Below are positions 29,628 to 38,033 of a DNA stretch of 64,000 nt, one piece after another. The DNA comes from Planctomycetota bacterium (GTDB lineage: Bacteria; Planctomycetota; UBA1135; GCA-002686595). The stretch spans positions 124,001 to 188,000 of the forward strand of contig DUBE01000043.1 of NCBI GenBank assembly GCA_012960475.1, written 5' to 3'. The notes below the pieces were generated by a model that was not told the origin of the DNA, made no database searches, and worked only from the letters and a program-made list of their open reading frames with translations. Both the position numbers and the translations under genes were made by a program. Numbering within the stretch: position 1 is the stretch's first letter; the number at the start of each line of letters is the position of its first letter.

Positions 29628-31679
29628 ATGCGACCCACCCACCAGCACCCATATTTTCGTGCCCTGCACAGCAGGATCACGACCCAAGCCCTCCTATTGA
29701 GCAGCATCGCACTCATGGGCAGTGTCGCTGTAGGGGGCGCTTGCGCTGGTGGACCCAGAGAGCACCCTGACCCCAAGACATCCCTCAAGGACCTGCCCTC
29801 CCTGGAACTTCCCTCGCCCCCGATAGAGTGGAGGCAGATGCTGGAGGCCCAGGCCCAGCGATCGAAGCCAGAGTCTCTGGAACTCCTGCAGAGGTTCTTG
29901 GACAACCCTGCGCCGGATGTTCGAGCTCGTGCTGCATTCACCTTGGGTTTGGATCACCCCATTGCCTATCCCCGGCTATCGGAAATGGCGACTGACGATT
30001 CATCGGCATTGGTTCGGGCAATGGCGGTCACCGCTGCAGTCCAGGCAGGACGCACAGATCGCCCCCTTGAAGCAGCTGCTTTGATTCAAGCAGCCCTGCA
30101 AGACGAGCAGCCTCATGTACGCAGCTCAGCAGCCAGTGTGGCCTGGTTGCTGGATGGCCTGGAAGAGCAAGGGACATCTCTTGAGAATGCGCTGATGAAA
30201 GCTGCGTCGGATCCCGATGATGAAGTTCGCTGGCGTGCGCTCTTCAGCCTTGCTCGACGCGGAACACCCTCAGCCCTGGGGCTGCTGCAGGATCGAGCCC
30301 TTGACAAGAGCGTTCCAAGCATGGAGCGTCTCTACGCAACCCGCGGGTTGGCGAAAATTGGGGGCACGGACCTGGACGCGACAGACAGCGTGTTGGCGGC
30401 TCTGGCCCAGCTGACCCACGACCCCGACTGGCGCGTGGCGATGGAAGCAACCCTGGGACTCGGCAGAGGACGTAGCGAACGCGCCCAGGGGGCCCTGCTC
30501 GAAGCCCTGGACCACCCCTCGTTCCATGTGCGCAACGCCGCGGCTCAAGGCCTGCGCCCCGGGGGCCGCGGCCCCCTGACAGAATCTCTTCAGGCTGCCG
30601 TGATGGACCTGGGGCAAGATCCCTCCCCAACCCTACGCGCAGCGGGGATCCTGGCCCAAGCCCGGGTCTTGGGATCCAAGGCGGAGAAACAAGTGCGCGC
30701 TGCCGCCAAACACGAGGACCCTCGCATGCGGCGCGCGTCCCTGGGCGCCGCACTTGAAATCTCCCCTGACCTTGTATTTGAGTTGTCCGAAGAGCTACTG
30801 GAAGATCCAGAGCCGCAGGTGGCTGGAGCTGCAGTTGAAGTCCTGGGCCAATTATCGACCAACGAAGCGCTTCGCGAGTTGGTCCTGCCCCTGCTGCACT
30901 CGACGCTGACCAGAGAAGACAATGGCTTGCGCCTTGCCGCAGTGGGCGCCCTTGGGGGGCATATCAAGCCTTCTGACCTTGCTCGCTTGGCCCGCTGCTT
31001 CGCCACATCCAACGGAGACATTGGACCCGAAGTCCGATTCGGCATCGTGCACGCAGTAGCCAAACTCCCAGAAGCAGCGCCGCTCCTGCGCCAGGCCACC
31101 CAGGATGAAAATCCCTATGTGGCAAAGGTCGCCCATGAGGCCCTGCTCGCTCTGGCTCCCCTGGAGGCGGCTGCAACCCTCCGCGCGCCAGAGCCCAATC
31201 TTCCAGAACGCCCGGATGTTCTCAAGTGGAACGAGCCCGACCCCCTCGTGCGATTGAAGACCACAAAAGGAGATCTGCTCCTACAACTCTTCCCCCGCGA
31301 AGCCCCGCTTCATGTGGCCTCGTTCTTGACTCTTATAGAGAGCGGCTACTACGACGGCCTGGACTTTCATCGAGTGGTGGGCGACTTTGTGGTACAGGGA
31401 GGTTGCTATCGAGGGGACGGCAACGGATCTGGCACGGGCTTCGATCCCCAGGGCGCCCTGCCCGCTGAGTTCAATCCCCTGCCGTACTTGACTGGCACCC
31501 TGGGAATGCCGCGCAACGAAGATCCCGATTCTGGGGGCAGCCAGATCTTCATCACCCACCGACCAACTCCACACCTGGATGGGCGCTACACAGTCTTTGG
31601 GCAGACCCTGAGGGGTTTTGGAGTATTGGACGCCCTCGAAGTAGGTGACCAGATCGTCACCCTGGAACGCCTGCGCTAG
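29628..31679 (+). CDS. Exported HEAT-repeat protein with C-terminal cyclophilin-type peptidyl-prolyl isomerase
   Basis: A 683-residue protein with an N-terminal hydrophobic export signal (ALLLSSIALMGSVAVGGACAG). Whether the Cys is lipidated is unclear, since the residue three before it is Gly rather than Leu. Residues about 75-510 are repeated HEAT-like helices, each with DP or DE, VR and AA/AL patterns (NPAPDVRARAAFTLGL; DPDDEVRWRALFSLAR; HPSFHVRNAAAQGLR). Residues about 535-683 are a cyclophilin domain (TTKGDLLLQLFPREAPLHVASFL, YYDGLDFHRVVGDFVVQGG, SGGSQIFITHRPTPHLDGRYTVFG). The catalytic Arg in DFHRVV is conserved. A periplasmic fold or assembly helper for surface proteins is the natural guess. 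Confidence 0.88.
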   Translation: MRPTHQHPYFRALHSRITTQALLLSSIALMGSVAVGGACAGGPREHPDPKTSLKDLPSLELPSPPIEWRQMLEAQAQRSKPESLELLQRFLDNPAPDVRARAAFTLGLDHPIAYPRLSEMATDDSSALVRAMAVTAAVQAGRTDRPLEAAALIQAALQDEQPHVRSSAASVAWLLDGLEEQGTSLENALMKAASDPDDEVRWRALFSLARRGTPSALGLLQDRALDKSVPSMERLYATRGLAKIGGTDLDATDSVLAALAQLTHDPDWRVAMEATLGLGRGRSERAQGALLEALDHPSFHVRNAAAQGLRPGGRGPLTESLQAAVMDLGQDPSPTLRAAGILAQARVLGSKAEKQVRAAAKHEDPRMRRASLGAALEISPDLVFELSEELLEDPEPQVAGAAVEVLGQLSTNEALRELVLPLLHSTLTREDNGLRLAAVGALGGHIKPSDLARLARCFATSNGDIGPEVRFGIVHAVAKLPEAAPLLRQATQDENPYVAKVAHEALLALAPLEAAATLRAPEPNLPERPDVLKWNEPDPLVRLKTTKGDLLLQLFPREAPLHVASFLTLIESGYYDGLDFHRVVGDFVVQGGCYRGDGNGSGTGFDPQGALPAEFNPLPYLTGTLGMPRNEDPDSGGSQIFITHRPTPHLDGRYTVFGQTLRGFGVLDALEVGDQIVTLERLR

Positions 31680-31858
31680 AGAGCCCGTTCCCGGAATGGG
31701 GCAAATAGCTGGAACTGAGGTCTCCGAAGGGGGGGGCGCCGTGACGCTTGCACGGTCCTTACTTCATGCGCAGGAGCTGGTCGATAACAGACAAAGGCCC
31801 CCAAGCACCGCAGGTGACTGGGAGCCATTATCTCTCCCAATCGTGTTCCCAACCTGTA

Positions 31859-33184
31859 ATGCATCGACCCCTCATATTGGGATCCGTCCTCGTCGCCGTT
31901 GTTGGCGTGGCCGTGACCCGCGTTCATAACCTCGAGTCCGAGCTTGCACGCCTATCATCCGCACCCACCCTTCTACCTGAAGTATCTCCAAGGGTCTTGC
32001 TGCAACTACGCGACCTTGACGATGGCTTGACCATGGCCTTGGCGGAACTGGAGACCATGCGCGGCGATGCAGAGGAAAAGGCAGCAGAAGTGGTTGAAGG
32101 ACATCTGGCTGCCTTCCGTTCGAACTACGGGGAATACGCCAACATTGAGCAAGAACTCACAAACCTCAAGCAGGCCTACCTCATGCTCTCCTCCGCAGCA
32201 GACGACAGGTCCGACCAGAGGACCTCAGCAAACGAGAAGGCCGAGCAACTGTGCAAGGAACTGGAAGCGCATCTACAAATCGCCCTGGACGGCCTGCGTT
32301 CCGAAGAACAACGCCGGTGGGAAGACTTGACACAGGCTGTCAGCGCCACTTCTTCGCGCATGGAACAAGTAGACGATGAAGTAGCCGACCTGGGACAGCG
32401 AATGATGTCGGCCAGCCCTCAAGTACGATGGACTGAAATGGTCGCTCCCACGGTGAGGCTGGAAGGATCCACAACAGTGGGATCAGGAGTCGTGTTGGAG
32501 TCCAAACCTCACCCGGACGGACGTGGCTACCAGACCCTGCTACTCACCGCATGGCATGTAGTGCGCGACATCCAAGCCAATGGCTCCGATGACACGATCC
32601 CCGTCCCGGTGGAAATACACCGCCAGCAAGGCTCTCGCTATGAGATCGGTCGACTACTGGCCAAGAATCCCAGGCTCGATGCCGCCCTCCTGGAACTACA
32701 AACACGAAAGCCAGTCAAGCACGGCGCCCGACTGGCCTCGCGCTCGGCACTAACATCCATGCAGATCTTTGACGAGATCTACGCCGTGGGCTGTCCCCTG
32801 GGCAACGACCCGATCCCCACTCGAGGTGAAGTTTCTGACCTGAAGCATGTTCTCGACGAGACGAACTACTGGATGATCAGTGCGCCAACCTACATCGGAA
32901 ACTCTGGCGGTGGAATCTTCGATGGCCAAGAGCGATGCCTGATGGCGCTCTTTTCCAAGATCTACACCCACGGCACAATCCGGCCAACGATTATCCCTCA
33001 CATGGGACTGGCTTCACCCCTCGACGCGATCTACGACTGGTTGGAGGCTGAGGGCATTGCCGACATTGAAGAGTCAGACGTAGACGGGACCGCACAGATT
33101 GTGCTGATACGAACCTCCGCCGCAGATGTAGTTGCTCCCTCTGGAACAGCCCTGACTAGTGCCGAAAGTGTCGAGCACCGGTAA
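31859..33184 (+). CDS. Membrane-anchored trypsin-like serine protease with N-terminal coiled coil
   Basis: A 441-residue protein. The start at 31859 places a hydrophobic segment (LILGSVLVAVVGVAV) directly after the start; the frame extends 37 codons further up without a likely start. Residues about 60-190 are a long charged coiled coil. The protease domain has the catalytic His in LLTAWHVV, Asp in RLDAALLEL and Ser in IGNSGGGIF, the order of the trypsin/DegP clan, with VGSGVVLES before the His. No PDZ domain follows. Its last 29 nt overlap the end of the convergent purH. A periplasmic quality-control or processing role is possible. Confidence 0.83.
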   Translation: MHRPLILGSVLVAVVGVAVTRVHNLESELARLSSAPTLLPEVSPRVLLQLRDLDDGLTMALAELETMRGDAEEKAAEVVEGHLAAFRSNYGEYANIEQELTNLKQAYLMLSSAADDRSDQRTSANEKAEQLCKELEAHLQIALDGLRSEEQRRWEDLTQAVSATSSRMEQVDDEVADLGQRMMSASPQVRWTEMVAPTVRLEGSTTVGSGVVLESKPHPDGRGYQTLLLTAWHVVRDIQANGSDDTIPVPVEIHRQQGSRYEIGRLLAKNPRLDAALLELQTRKPVKHGARLASRSALTSMQIFDEIYAVGCPLGNDPIPTRGEVSDLKHVLDETNYWMISAPTYIGNSGGGIFDGQERCLMALFSKIYTHGTIRPTIIPHMGLASPLDAIYDWLEAEGIADIEESDVDGTAQIVLIRTSAADVVAPSGTALTSAESVEHR

Positions 33185-34736
33185 AGACCATCGGCACCTG
33201 CGCAGCGTCGCAGGCGGCAATTACCTTCTCATCGCGCACGGAGCCTCCGGGCTCTACCAAGGCCACGACACCAGCATCAACGGCCACCTCGACCCCGTCT
33301 GGGAAAGGAAAGAAAGCGTCTGAGGCCAGCACACTGCCAGCGACCCGGTCCCCAGCCTTATGGGCTGCAAGGCGCACGGAGTCCACACGACTCATCTGGC
33401 CCGCACCCACCCCAACCACTGTGCGGTCTTTGGTAAGCACTATCGCATTCGACTTGACATGCTTGGCGATGCGGTTGGCAAAAGCCAGTTCTTCGAGTTG
33501 CTCTTGGCTGGGAGACGCCATGGAAACGGTTTTGAAGCAATCCTCAGTTTCCACAGCCAAGTCACGGTCCTGCAACAGGAAGCCACCAACAATCTTGCGT
33601 ACTTCCATATCAGAAGAGCGACGCACCTCAGGTCCATAAGCCCCGGTCACCAGCAACCGCACGCTCTTACCCCACTTTGGCTTGCCGGTCAGTAAAGCCA
33701 GCGCATCCTCATCAAAGGCCGGGGCCACGATTGCTTCGACAAAACGGTTGCCGTCCACCAAGAACTCAGCGCAGGCCAGGTCCACCTTACGGGTAAAAGC
33801 CAGCACCGAACCAAAAGCGCTGATTGGGTCGCCCGACCAGGCGCGCTCCAGGGCCTCGATCACGTTCTCTCCAAGAGCCGCGCCACAGGGATTGGTATGT
33901 TTGATCACGCAGACGAATGGCTCTTCAAATTCCTTGGCCAGCGCCAGAGCAGCATCAAGGTCCACAAGATTGTTGTAGGAGAGGGCCTTGCCGCTGAGCA
34001 CTTCAGCACTGGCGATGCAAGGTTCATCGATTGCCCCTTGCCGGTAGAAAGCAGCGGTCTGGTGTGGGTTCTCGCCATAGCGCAATTCCAACTCTTTGGT
34101 CCCTGCCAGGCTGAACGATTCCGGATAGGGCGAATCTCCCCCGTCCTGCTCGAAAATCCAGCGACTGATCATGGCGTCGTACCCAGCGGTCAATGCAAAA
34201 GCCTTCTGAGCCAACCGCGCACGGGTTTCGTCAGTCAAACTGCAGTCGTTGGTCTTGAGTTCGTCAATCACCTTGGCGTAGTCTCCAGGATCGGTGACGA
34301 TGCCAACAAAACGATGGTTCTTGGCCGCCGAACGTACCATGCTAGGCCCGCCGATATCGATCTGCTCTATAGCTTCCGCCCGGACGACGCCGGGTTTGGA
34401 AATAGTCTCTTCGAAAGGATAGAGGTTGACCACCACAAGGTCGATCGAGCCAATGTCATGCTCTTTCATGGACTGCAAGTGAGTGGGTTCGTCGCGTAGG
34501 GCCAAGATGCCCCCGTGAATCTTGGGGTGCAGGGTCTTGACCCGCCCATTCATCATCTCGGGAAAGCCTGTGTGAGCAGAAACCTCTGTTACAGGAACGC
34601 CCGCGTCCACGAGCCGCTTATGAGTCCCGCCCGTGGAGAGCAACTCGATTCCAAGAGCTGCGAGGGACTTACCAAATTCTTCGATACCGGCCTTGTCGCT
34701 GACGCTGATCAGGGCCCGCTTGACTGTGTTTTGCAT
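33156..34736 (-). CDS. purH: Bifunctional AICAR formyltransferase / IMP cyclohydrolase
   Basis: A 526-residue enzyme for the last two steps of IMP synthesis. The N-terminal MGS-like cyclohydrolase domain has ALISVSDKAGIEEF, ELLSTGGTHKRL and MNGRVKTLHPKIHGG; the C-terminal transformylase has LRYGENPHQTAAFY and VIKHTNPCGAALG with the Lys-His pair, and KSNAIVLTKD. The start at 34736 (MQNTVKRALISV) is preferred over an 18-codon extension because an AAGGAG Shine-Dalgarno lies 4 nt before it (34741-34746) and the family begins there. Overlap with the convergent protease gene is 29 nt. Confidence 0.95.
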   Translation of the reverse strand: MQNTVKRALISVSDKAGIEEFGKSLAALGIELLSTGGTHKRLVDAGVPVTEVSAHTGFPEMMNGRVKTLHPKIHGGILALRDEPTHLQSMKEHDIGSIDLVVVNLYPFEETISKPGVVRAEAIEQIDIGGPSMVRSAAKNHRFVGIVTDPGDYAKVIDELKTNDCSLTDETRARLAQKAFALTAGYDAMISRWIFEQDGGDSPYPESFSLAGTKELELRYGENPHQTAAFYRQGAIDEPCIASAEVLSGKALSYNNLVDLDAALALAKEFEEPFVCVIKHTNPCGAALGENVIEALERAWSGDPISAFGSVLAFTRKVDLACAEFLVDGNRFVEAIVAPAFDEDALALLTGKPKWGKSVRLLVTGAYGPEVRRSSDMEVRKIVGGFLLQDRDLAVETEDCFKTVSMASPSQEQLEELAFANRIAKHVKSNAIVLTKDRTVVGVGAGQMSRVDSVRLAAHKAGDRVAGSVLASDAFFPFPDGVEVAVDAGVVALVEPGGSVRDEKVIAACDAAQVPMVFTGARHFRH

Positions 34737-34867
34737 GCTGCTCCTTGGCCCACCCGGGCCTAAAGGGGAAGGGTGACTCTCGCAAGCCAAGGGACTTCTC
34801 CCAGGCTGTTCGAGGCGAACAGGATACCCTCAACTTCAGAGTACGGAAACACCCTTTCGGCCAAAGT

Positions 34868-35509
34868 TCAGGGACCACTCACGCCACGCTCTCGGCAGCG
34901 CTTGAAGCCCCGGGGAGTCAATACATGTCCGCGGCCCTCAACCTCACTGGTCAGGCTGGCCCGATGGAGCGCCACCATTCTACGACGCACCTCTCGCTCG
35001 CCCATTCGCGTACGACGCGCTAGTTCATTGAGCCTCATCCCATCGCTACCTTCGAGCAGGAAAAGCAACCTCCAGTCCTTCTCTTGCAGTGAAAGGTGCG
35101 TTGAGTTCTTCCTCATACGCCCGATTTCCGACTCTGGTATCGGACAGGTGATGTCACGATTGCGCAGGTAGGCTACTCGCTCGCCTTCCTTTCCTACAAC
35201 ACAGTAAGGCCCTTCAGAGCCACTGCGAACATCCACCCGCAGCAACGATCGCCCATCTCCCAAGGGCACACGGTGAAATGAAATCTGAGGCGCGGGGTCC
35301 ACCAGGGCCGCGGCCGCATTCATTGCCCGCCTGACGGTATCGAAATGGGCCACTCCTAGGGGTTGACCCTCATCGCACATTCCAATCCAAATGCGCCCTC
35401 CAGTACCGTTGCTGAAAGCCGCTAAGGTGCGTGCCATGCGAGGCGGACGAGGCACCTTCTCTTTCCATTCATCCTCGGGGCCCTCTGGCGGAATCGACTT
35501 GATGTCCAC
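34868..35509 (-). CDS. AlbA_2/Schlafen-type nucleic-acid-binding protein with C-terminal winged helix
   Basis: A protein of about 213 residues if the GTG at 35509 is the start. The longer open frame up to 35653 runs through the signal peptide of the divergent gene at 35585, so it is rejected. Residues about 10-125 resemble the AlbA_2 domain (EDEWKEK, MARTLAAFSNGTGGRIWIGMCDEG, LLRVDVRSGSEGPYCV and YLRN), a nucleic-acid-binding fold often found in regulators. Residues about 150-213 look like a winged helix (MRLNELARRTRMGEREVRRRMVALHRASL). A transcription or RNA-binding regulator is likely. The start is uncertain: no good Shine-Dalgarno is visible, and divergent transcription leaves only 75 nt. 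Confidence 0.6.
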   Translation of the reverse strand: MDIKSIPPEGPEDEWKEKVPRPPRMARTLAAFSNGTGGRIWIGMCDEGQPLGVAHFDTVRRAMNAAAALVDPAPQISFHRVPLGDGRSLLRVDVRSGSEGPYCVVGKEGERVAYLRNRDITCPIPESEIGRMRKNSTHLSLQEKDWRLLFLLEGSDGMRLNELARRTRMGEREVRRRMVALHRASLTSEVEGRGHVLTPRGFKRCRERGVSGP

Positions 35510-35573
35510 TGGATGAATGCTAGCGTCAAATCGCCTGCAAGATCGGGCCAAATTCTGTATGTTCGGAGATGAG

Positions 35574-35579
35574 GATACT
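35574..35579 (+). promoter_or_regulatory. Possible -10 element for the LVIVD-repeat protein gene
   Basis: GATACT ends 5 nt before the ATG at 35585, which would give a leaderless mRNA. It is a weak match (first base is G rather than T) and no -35 hexamer is clear. Confidence 0.25.
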
Positions 35580-35584
35580 CCGAA

Positions 35585-37282
35585 ATGAAGAACACATTGA
35601 CCTTTCGCCTGGGCCTTTGCGCCCTGGTCCTGACGCCCATCATCATCGCCCACGACGATGACCCCAAAGCCCGCAACCGGGTAGCCCCATACCCCGGAGT
35701 GGGTTATCTACGGGGAGGGAGAGCCAACCAACCCATGCTACAGGCGACAGGGCCGGGAACCGCTGGCGGTGGATCGGGAACCTCCAGCATGCCCATCGTT
35801 GGACAGGGCGTTCAACTGCTCTCGTGGCTCTCCTTGAGCGACTTGGGTGCATCATCCGGAGTATTGGCCAATGACTGCTGGGGTTATGTATCACCCAGTG
35901 GACGCGAATATGTTGCCCTGGGCACCGAAGAGGCAACGATCTTCATCGAGGTCACGGATCCTTTTGCGCCAGTTATTGTTGGGGAGATCTCTGGGCCTTC
36001 GGGAGTTTGGCGGGATGTAAAGATCTACCAGGAGTACGCCTACTCGGTTTGCGAATCAGGCTGTGGCGGCGTACAGGTGATTGACCTTTCGCAGATTGAT
36101 CAGGGCAATGTGACCTTGGTGACCACTTCCAGTGACGGCAGCACCGGCTCCTCGCACAACGTGTTCGTAAACGAAGACTCAGGATTTCTCTACCGAATCG
36201 GTGGAGGAGGACTCGGCCTGCGTTTCTACAGCTTGGCCAACCCGGCCAACCCTACCTTTGTGGGTCAATGGAACGATCGCTATGTGCACGATGCCCAAGT
36301 GGTGAGCTACACCTCGGGCCCCTATGCAGGAAAGGAGATCGCCTTCTGCGGATCAGGATTCAACTCCGGTTGGGTCTCTCCGGGCGTGACCATCGTGGAC
36401 GTAACCAACAAGTCCAACCCCGTTCTCCTGGGAGAAATCCAATATCCCGGCGCGGTCTACTCCCACCAAGGCTGGCTGACGGAAGACCGTCAGTACTTCC
36501 TGTTGGGCGATGAACTCGACGAGGGCAATCTCGGAGTGCCGTCTACCACCCATGTAATTGACGTCAGCGATCTCTCAAATCCATCCTTGGCGGGCACCTT
36601 TACCAACGGGCTCGATTCCGTAACCCACAACGGTTATGTCAAGGGCGACTTTTTCTATCAGGCCAACTACAGCAGCGGCTTGCGCATTTTTGATATCAGC
36701 GATCCGGTCAACGGAACAGAAATCGCCTGGTATGACACCTATCCCGCCAACGACGATGTTTCCTACAACGGCATGTGGAGTGTCTATCCCTTCCTGCCGA
36801 GCGGAGTAATCGCAGCCAGCGATCGCCAGAACGGTCTGTTCTTGCTCTGGCATGGAGATGACCGCCTTGGCTCAACCTACTGCGCACCCGGCGCCCTGAA
36901 CTCAAGCGGGCAGCCCGGTCGCATGCAAGCGACAGGCAGCACGAGTATTGGCTTGAATGATGTAACCCTCTCTGCACTGACCCTGCCAAGCAATCAGTTC
37001 GGTTACTTCATCACCTCGCTCGATGCAGGCCTCAGTGTAAACCCAGGCGGCAGTCAAGGGACCCTCTGCCTAGGCGGTTCTATTGGACGCTACAACGGCC
37101 AAGTACAAACCTCGGGGCCAAGCGGCGCGTTTGCAATCTCGATCAATCTAAATCAGATGCCGGTCAATCCCGTGACTGCTGCCCTGGCTGGCGACACATG
37201 GCGCTTCCAGGCCTGGTACCGAGACATCAACCCGGGGCAGACATCAAACTTCACGGACGCTGTAGCGATCACTTTCCAGTAA
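35585..37282 (+). CDS. Exported LVIVD-repeat (choice-of-anchor B type) protein with FQ-ending C-terminal domain
   Basis: A 565-residue exported protein. A short signal peptide (TLTFRLGLCALVLTPIIIAH) is followed by beta repeats in which a strand ends in a VTDP or DLS phrase (IFIEVTDPFAPVIVGEI, GVQVIDLSQIDQG, VTIVDVTNKSNPVLLGEI, THVIDVSDLSNPSLAGTF), the pattern of LVIVD-type propellers. Residues about 435-565 are the domain also found at 11680, 12904 and 46646 (NQFGYFITS, NPGGSQGTLCLGG, AGDTWRFQAWYRDINP, NFTDAVAITFQ). This suggests that the end domain is a common surface or sorting module attached to different functional parts. Function unknown. Confidence 0.8.
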   Translation: MKNTLTFRLGLCALVLTPIIIAHDDDPKARNRVAPYPGVGYLRGGRANQPMLQATGPGTAGGGSGTSSMPIVGQGVQLLSWLSLSDLGASSGVLANDCWGYVSPSGREYVALGTEEATIFIEVTDPFAPVIVGEISGPSGVWRDVKIYQEYAYSVCESGCGGVQVIDLSQIDQGNVTLVTTSSDGSTGSSHNVFVNEDSGFLYRIGGGGLGLRFYSLANPANPTFVGQWNDRYVHDAQVVSYTSGPYAGKEIAFCGSGFNSGWVSPGVTIVDVTNKSNPVLLGEIQYPGAVYSHQGWLTEDRQYFLLGDELDEGNLGVPSTTHVIDVSDLSNPSLAGTFTNGLDSVTHNGYVKGDFFYQANYSSGLRIFDISDPVNGTEIAWYDTYPANDDVSYNGMWSVYPFLPSGVIAASDRQNGLFLLWHGDDRLGSTYCAPGALNSSGQPGRMQATGSTSIGLNDVTLSALTLPSNQFGYFITSLDAGLSVNPGGSQGTLCLGGSIGRYNGQVQTSGPSGAFAISINLNQMPVNPVTAALAGDTWRFQAWYRDINPGQTSNFTDAVAITFQ

Positions 37283-37288
37283 GTCACA

Positions 37289-37330
37289 CGGCTCTTCTGC
37301 ATTCAATCCACTGGACCTAACGCAGAGCCG
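37289..37330. terminator. Possible bidirectional terminator hairpin between convergent genes
   Basis: CGGCTCT (37289-37295) and AGAGCCG (37324-37330) are perfect complements; extra TGC/GCA pairs lie inside. The 28-nt loop is long and there is no T run. The position, between two genes facing each other, suits a terminator. Confidence 0.3.
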
Positions 37331-37385
37331 GAATCAGAGCAGCACGGATGCGATCCGAAGCGTAGTCGTTGCCCCGGCAAATTCA

Positions 37386-38003
37386 TCAACCGGACGCAAT
37401 GTCACTGAACATCACCTCGCCAGTCTGCACATCATAGAACGCGCCCACCAAATCCACTGTACCCTGTTCCTCTGCAGCGGCAAGGGCGGGACAGCGTTGC
37501 TTGATCTCCGCTAGCGTAAGAGCCACATGCTCTTGGGCTACCAGGTTGACGAAAGCCGAATTTGTGCTGTTTGCGGGTTCGTTCTGACCATTGCTCTTGG
37601 CGGCCGCAAAGGCGGGAGCCAATTGCTCGAAGGCCTTTGTCAGCGTCCCCTGGCGCAAGCCAGCGCAAGCGCCCTTGACTGCGCCACAATCCGTATGCCC
37701 AAGGACAACCAGCAATACGGCGCCTGAAACACAACAGGCAAACTCAAGGCTCGCCAACACAGCATCATCCAGAAGGTTGCCCGCAACCCGGACGCAGTAA
37801 AGGGCGCCGAGACCCTGATCGAAGATCAGCTCAGGGGGCACACGCGAATCGATGCACCCAAGCACTACGGCGAAAGGATGAGCCCCTGATGCGGTGTTAC
37901 GGATTTCTGCACCAGAGTCTCGTGCATCTAGCTGACCCGAAACAAACCGTTGATTGCCTGCTTGCAAGCACAGGATTGCCTCTTGAGGAGTGAGCAAGGT
38001 CAT
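37386..38003 (-). CDS. Beta-class carbonic anhydrase
   Basis: A 205-residue enzyme that interconverts CO2 and bicarbonate. The zinc site is complete: Cys in VVLGCIDSRVPPE with the Asp-Arg dyad, and His and Cys in VVLGHTDCGAVKGA. The length suits single-domain plant-like beta enzymes. No signal peptide is present, so it should be cytoplasmic. It lies 30 nt downstream of the DUF255 gene on the same strand and could be the last gene of the prfB group. Confidence 0.92.
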   Translation of the reverse strand: MTLLTPQEAILCLQAGNQRFVSGQLDARDSGAEIRNTASGAHPFAVVLGCIDSRVPPELIFDQGLGALYCVRVAGNLLDDAVLASLEFACCVSGAVLLVVLGHTDCGAVKGACAGLRQGTLTKAFEQLAPAFAAAKSNGQNEPANSTNSAFVNLVAQEHVALTLAEIKQRCPALAAAEEQGTVDLVGAFYDVQTGEVMFSDIASG

Positions 38004-38033
38004 GTTTGATCAGATCCGCCAAGCGGAAATCGT

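Noticed and set aside
31748-31858. 37-codon extension of the trypsin-like protease
   Set aside because: The extension is polar, displaces the membrane segment from the N-terminus and has no homology. The ATG at 31859 is preferred.
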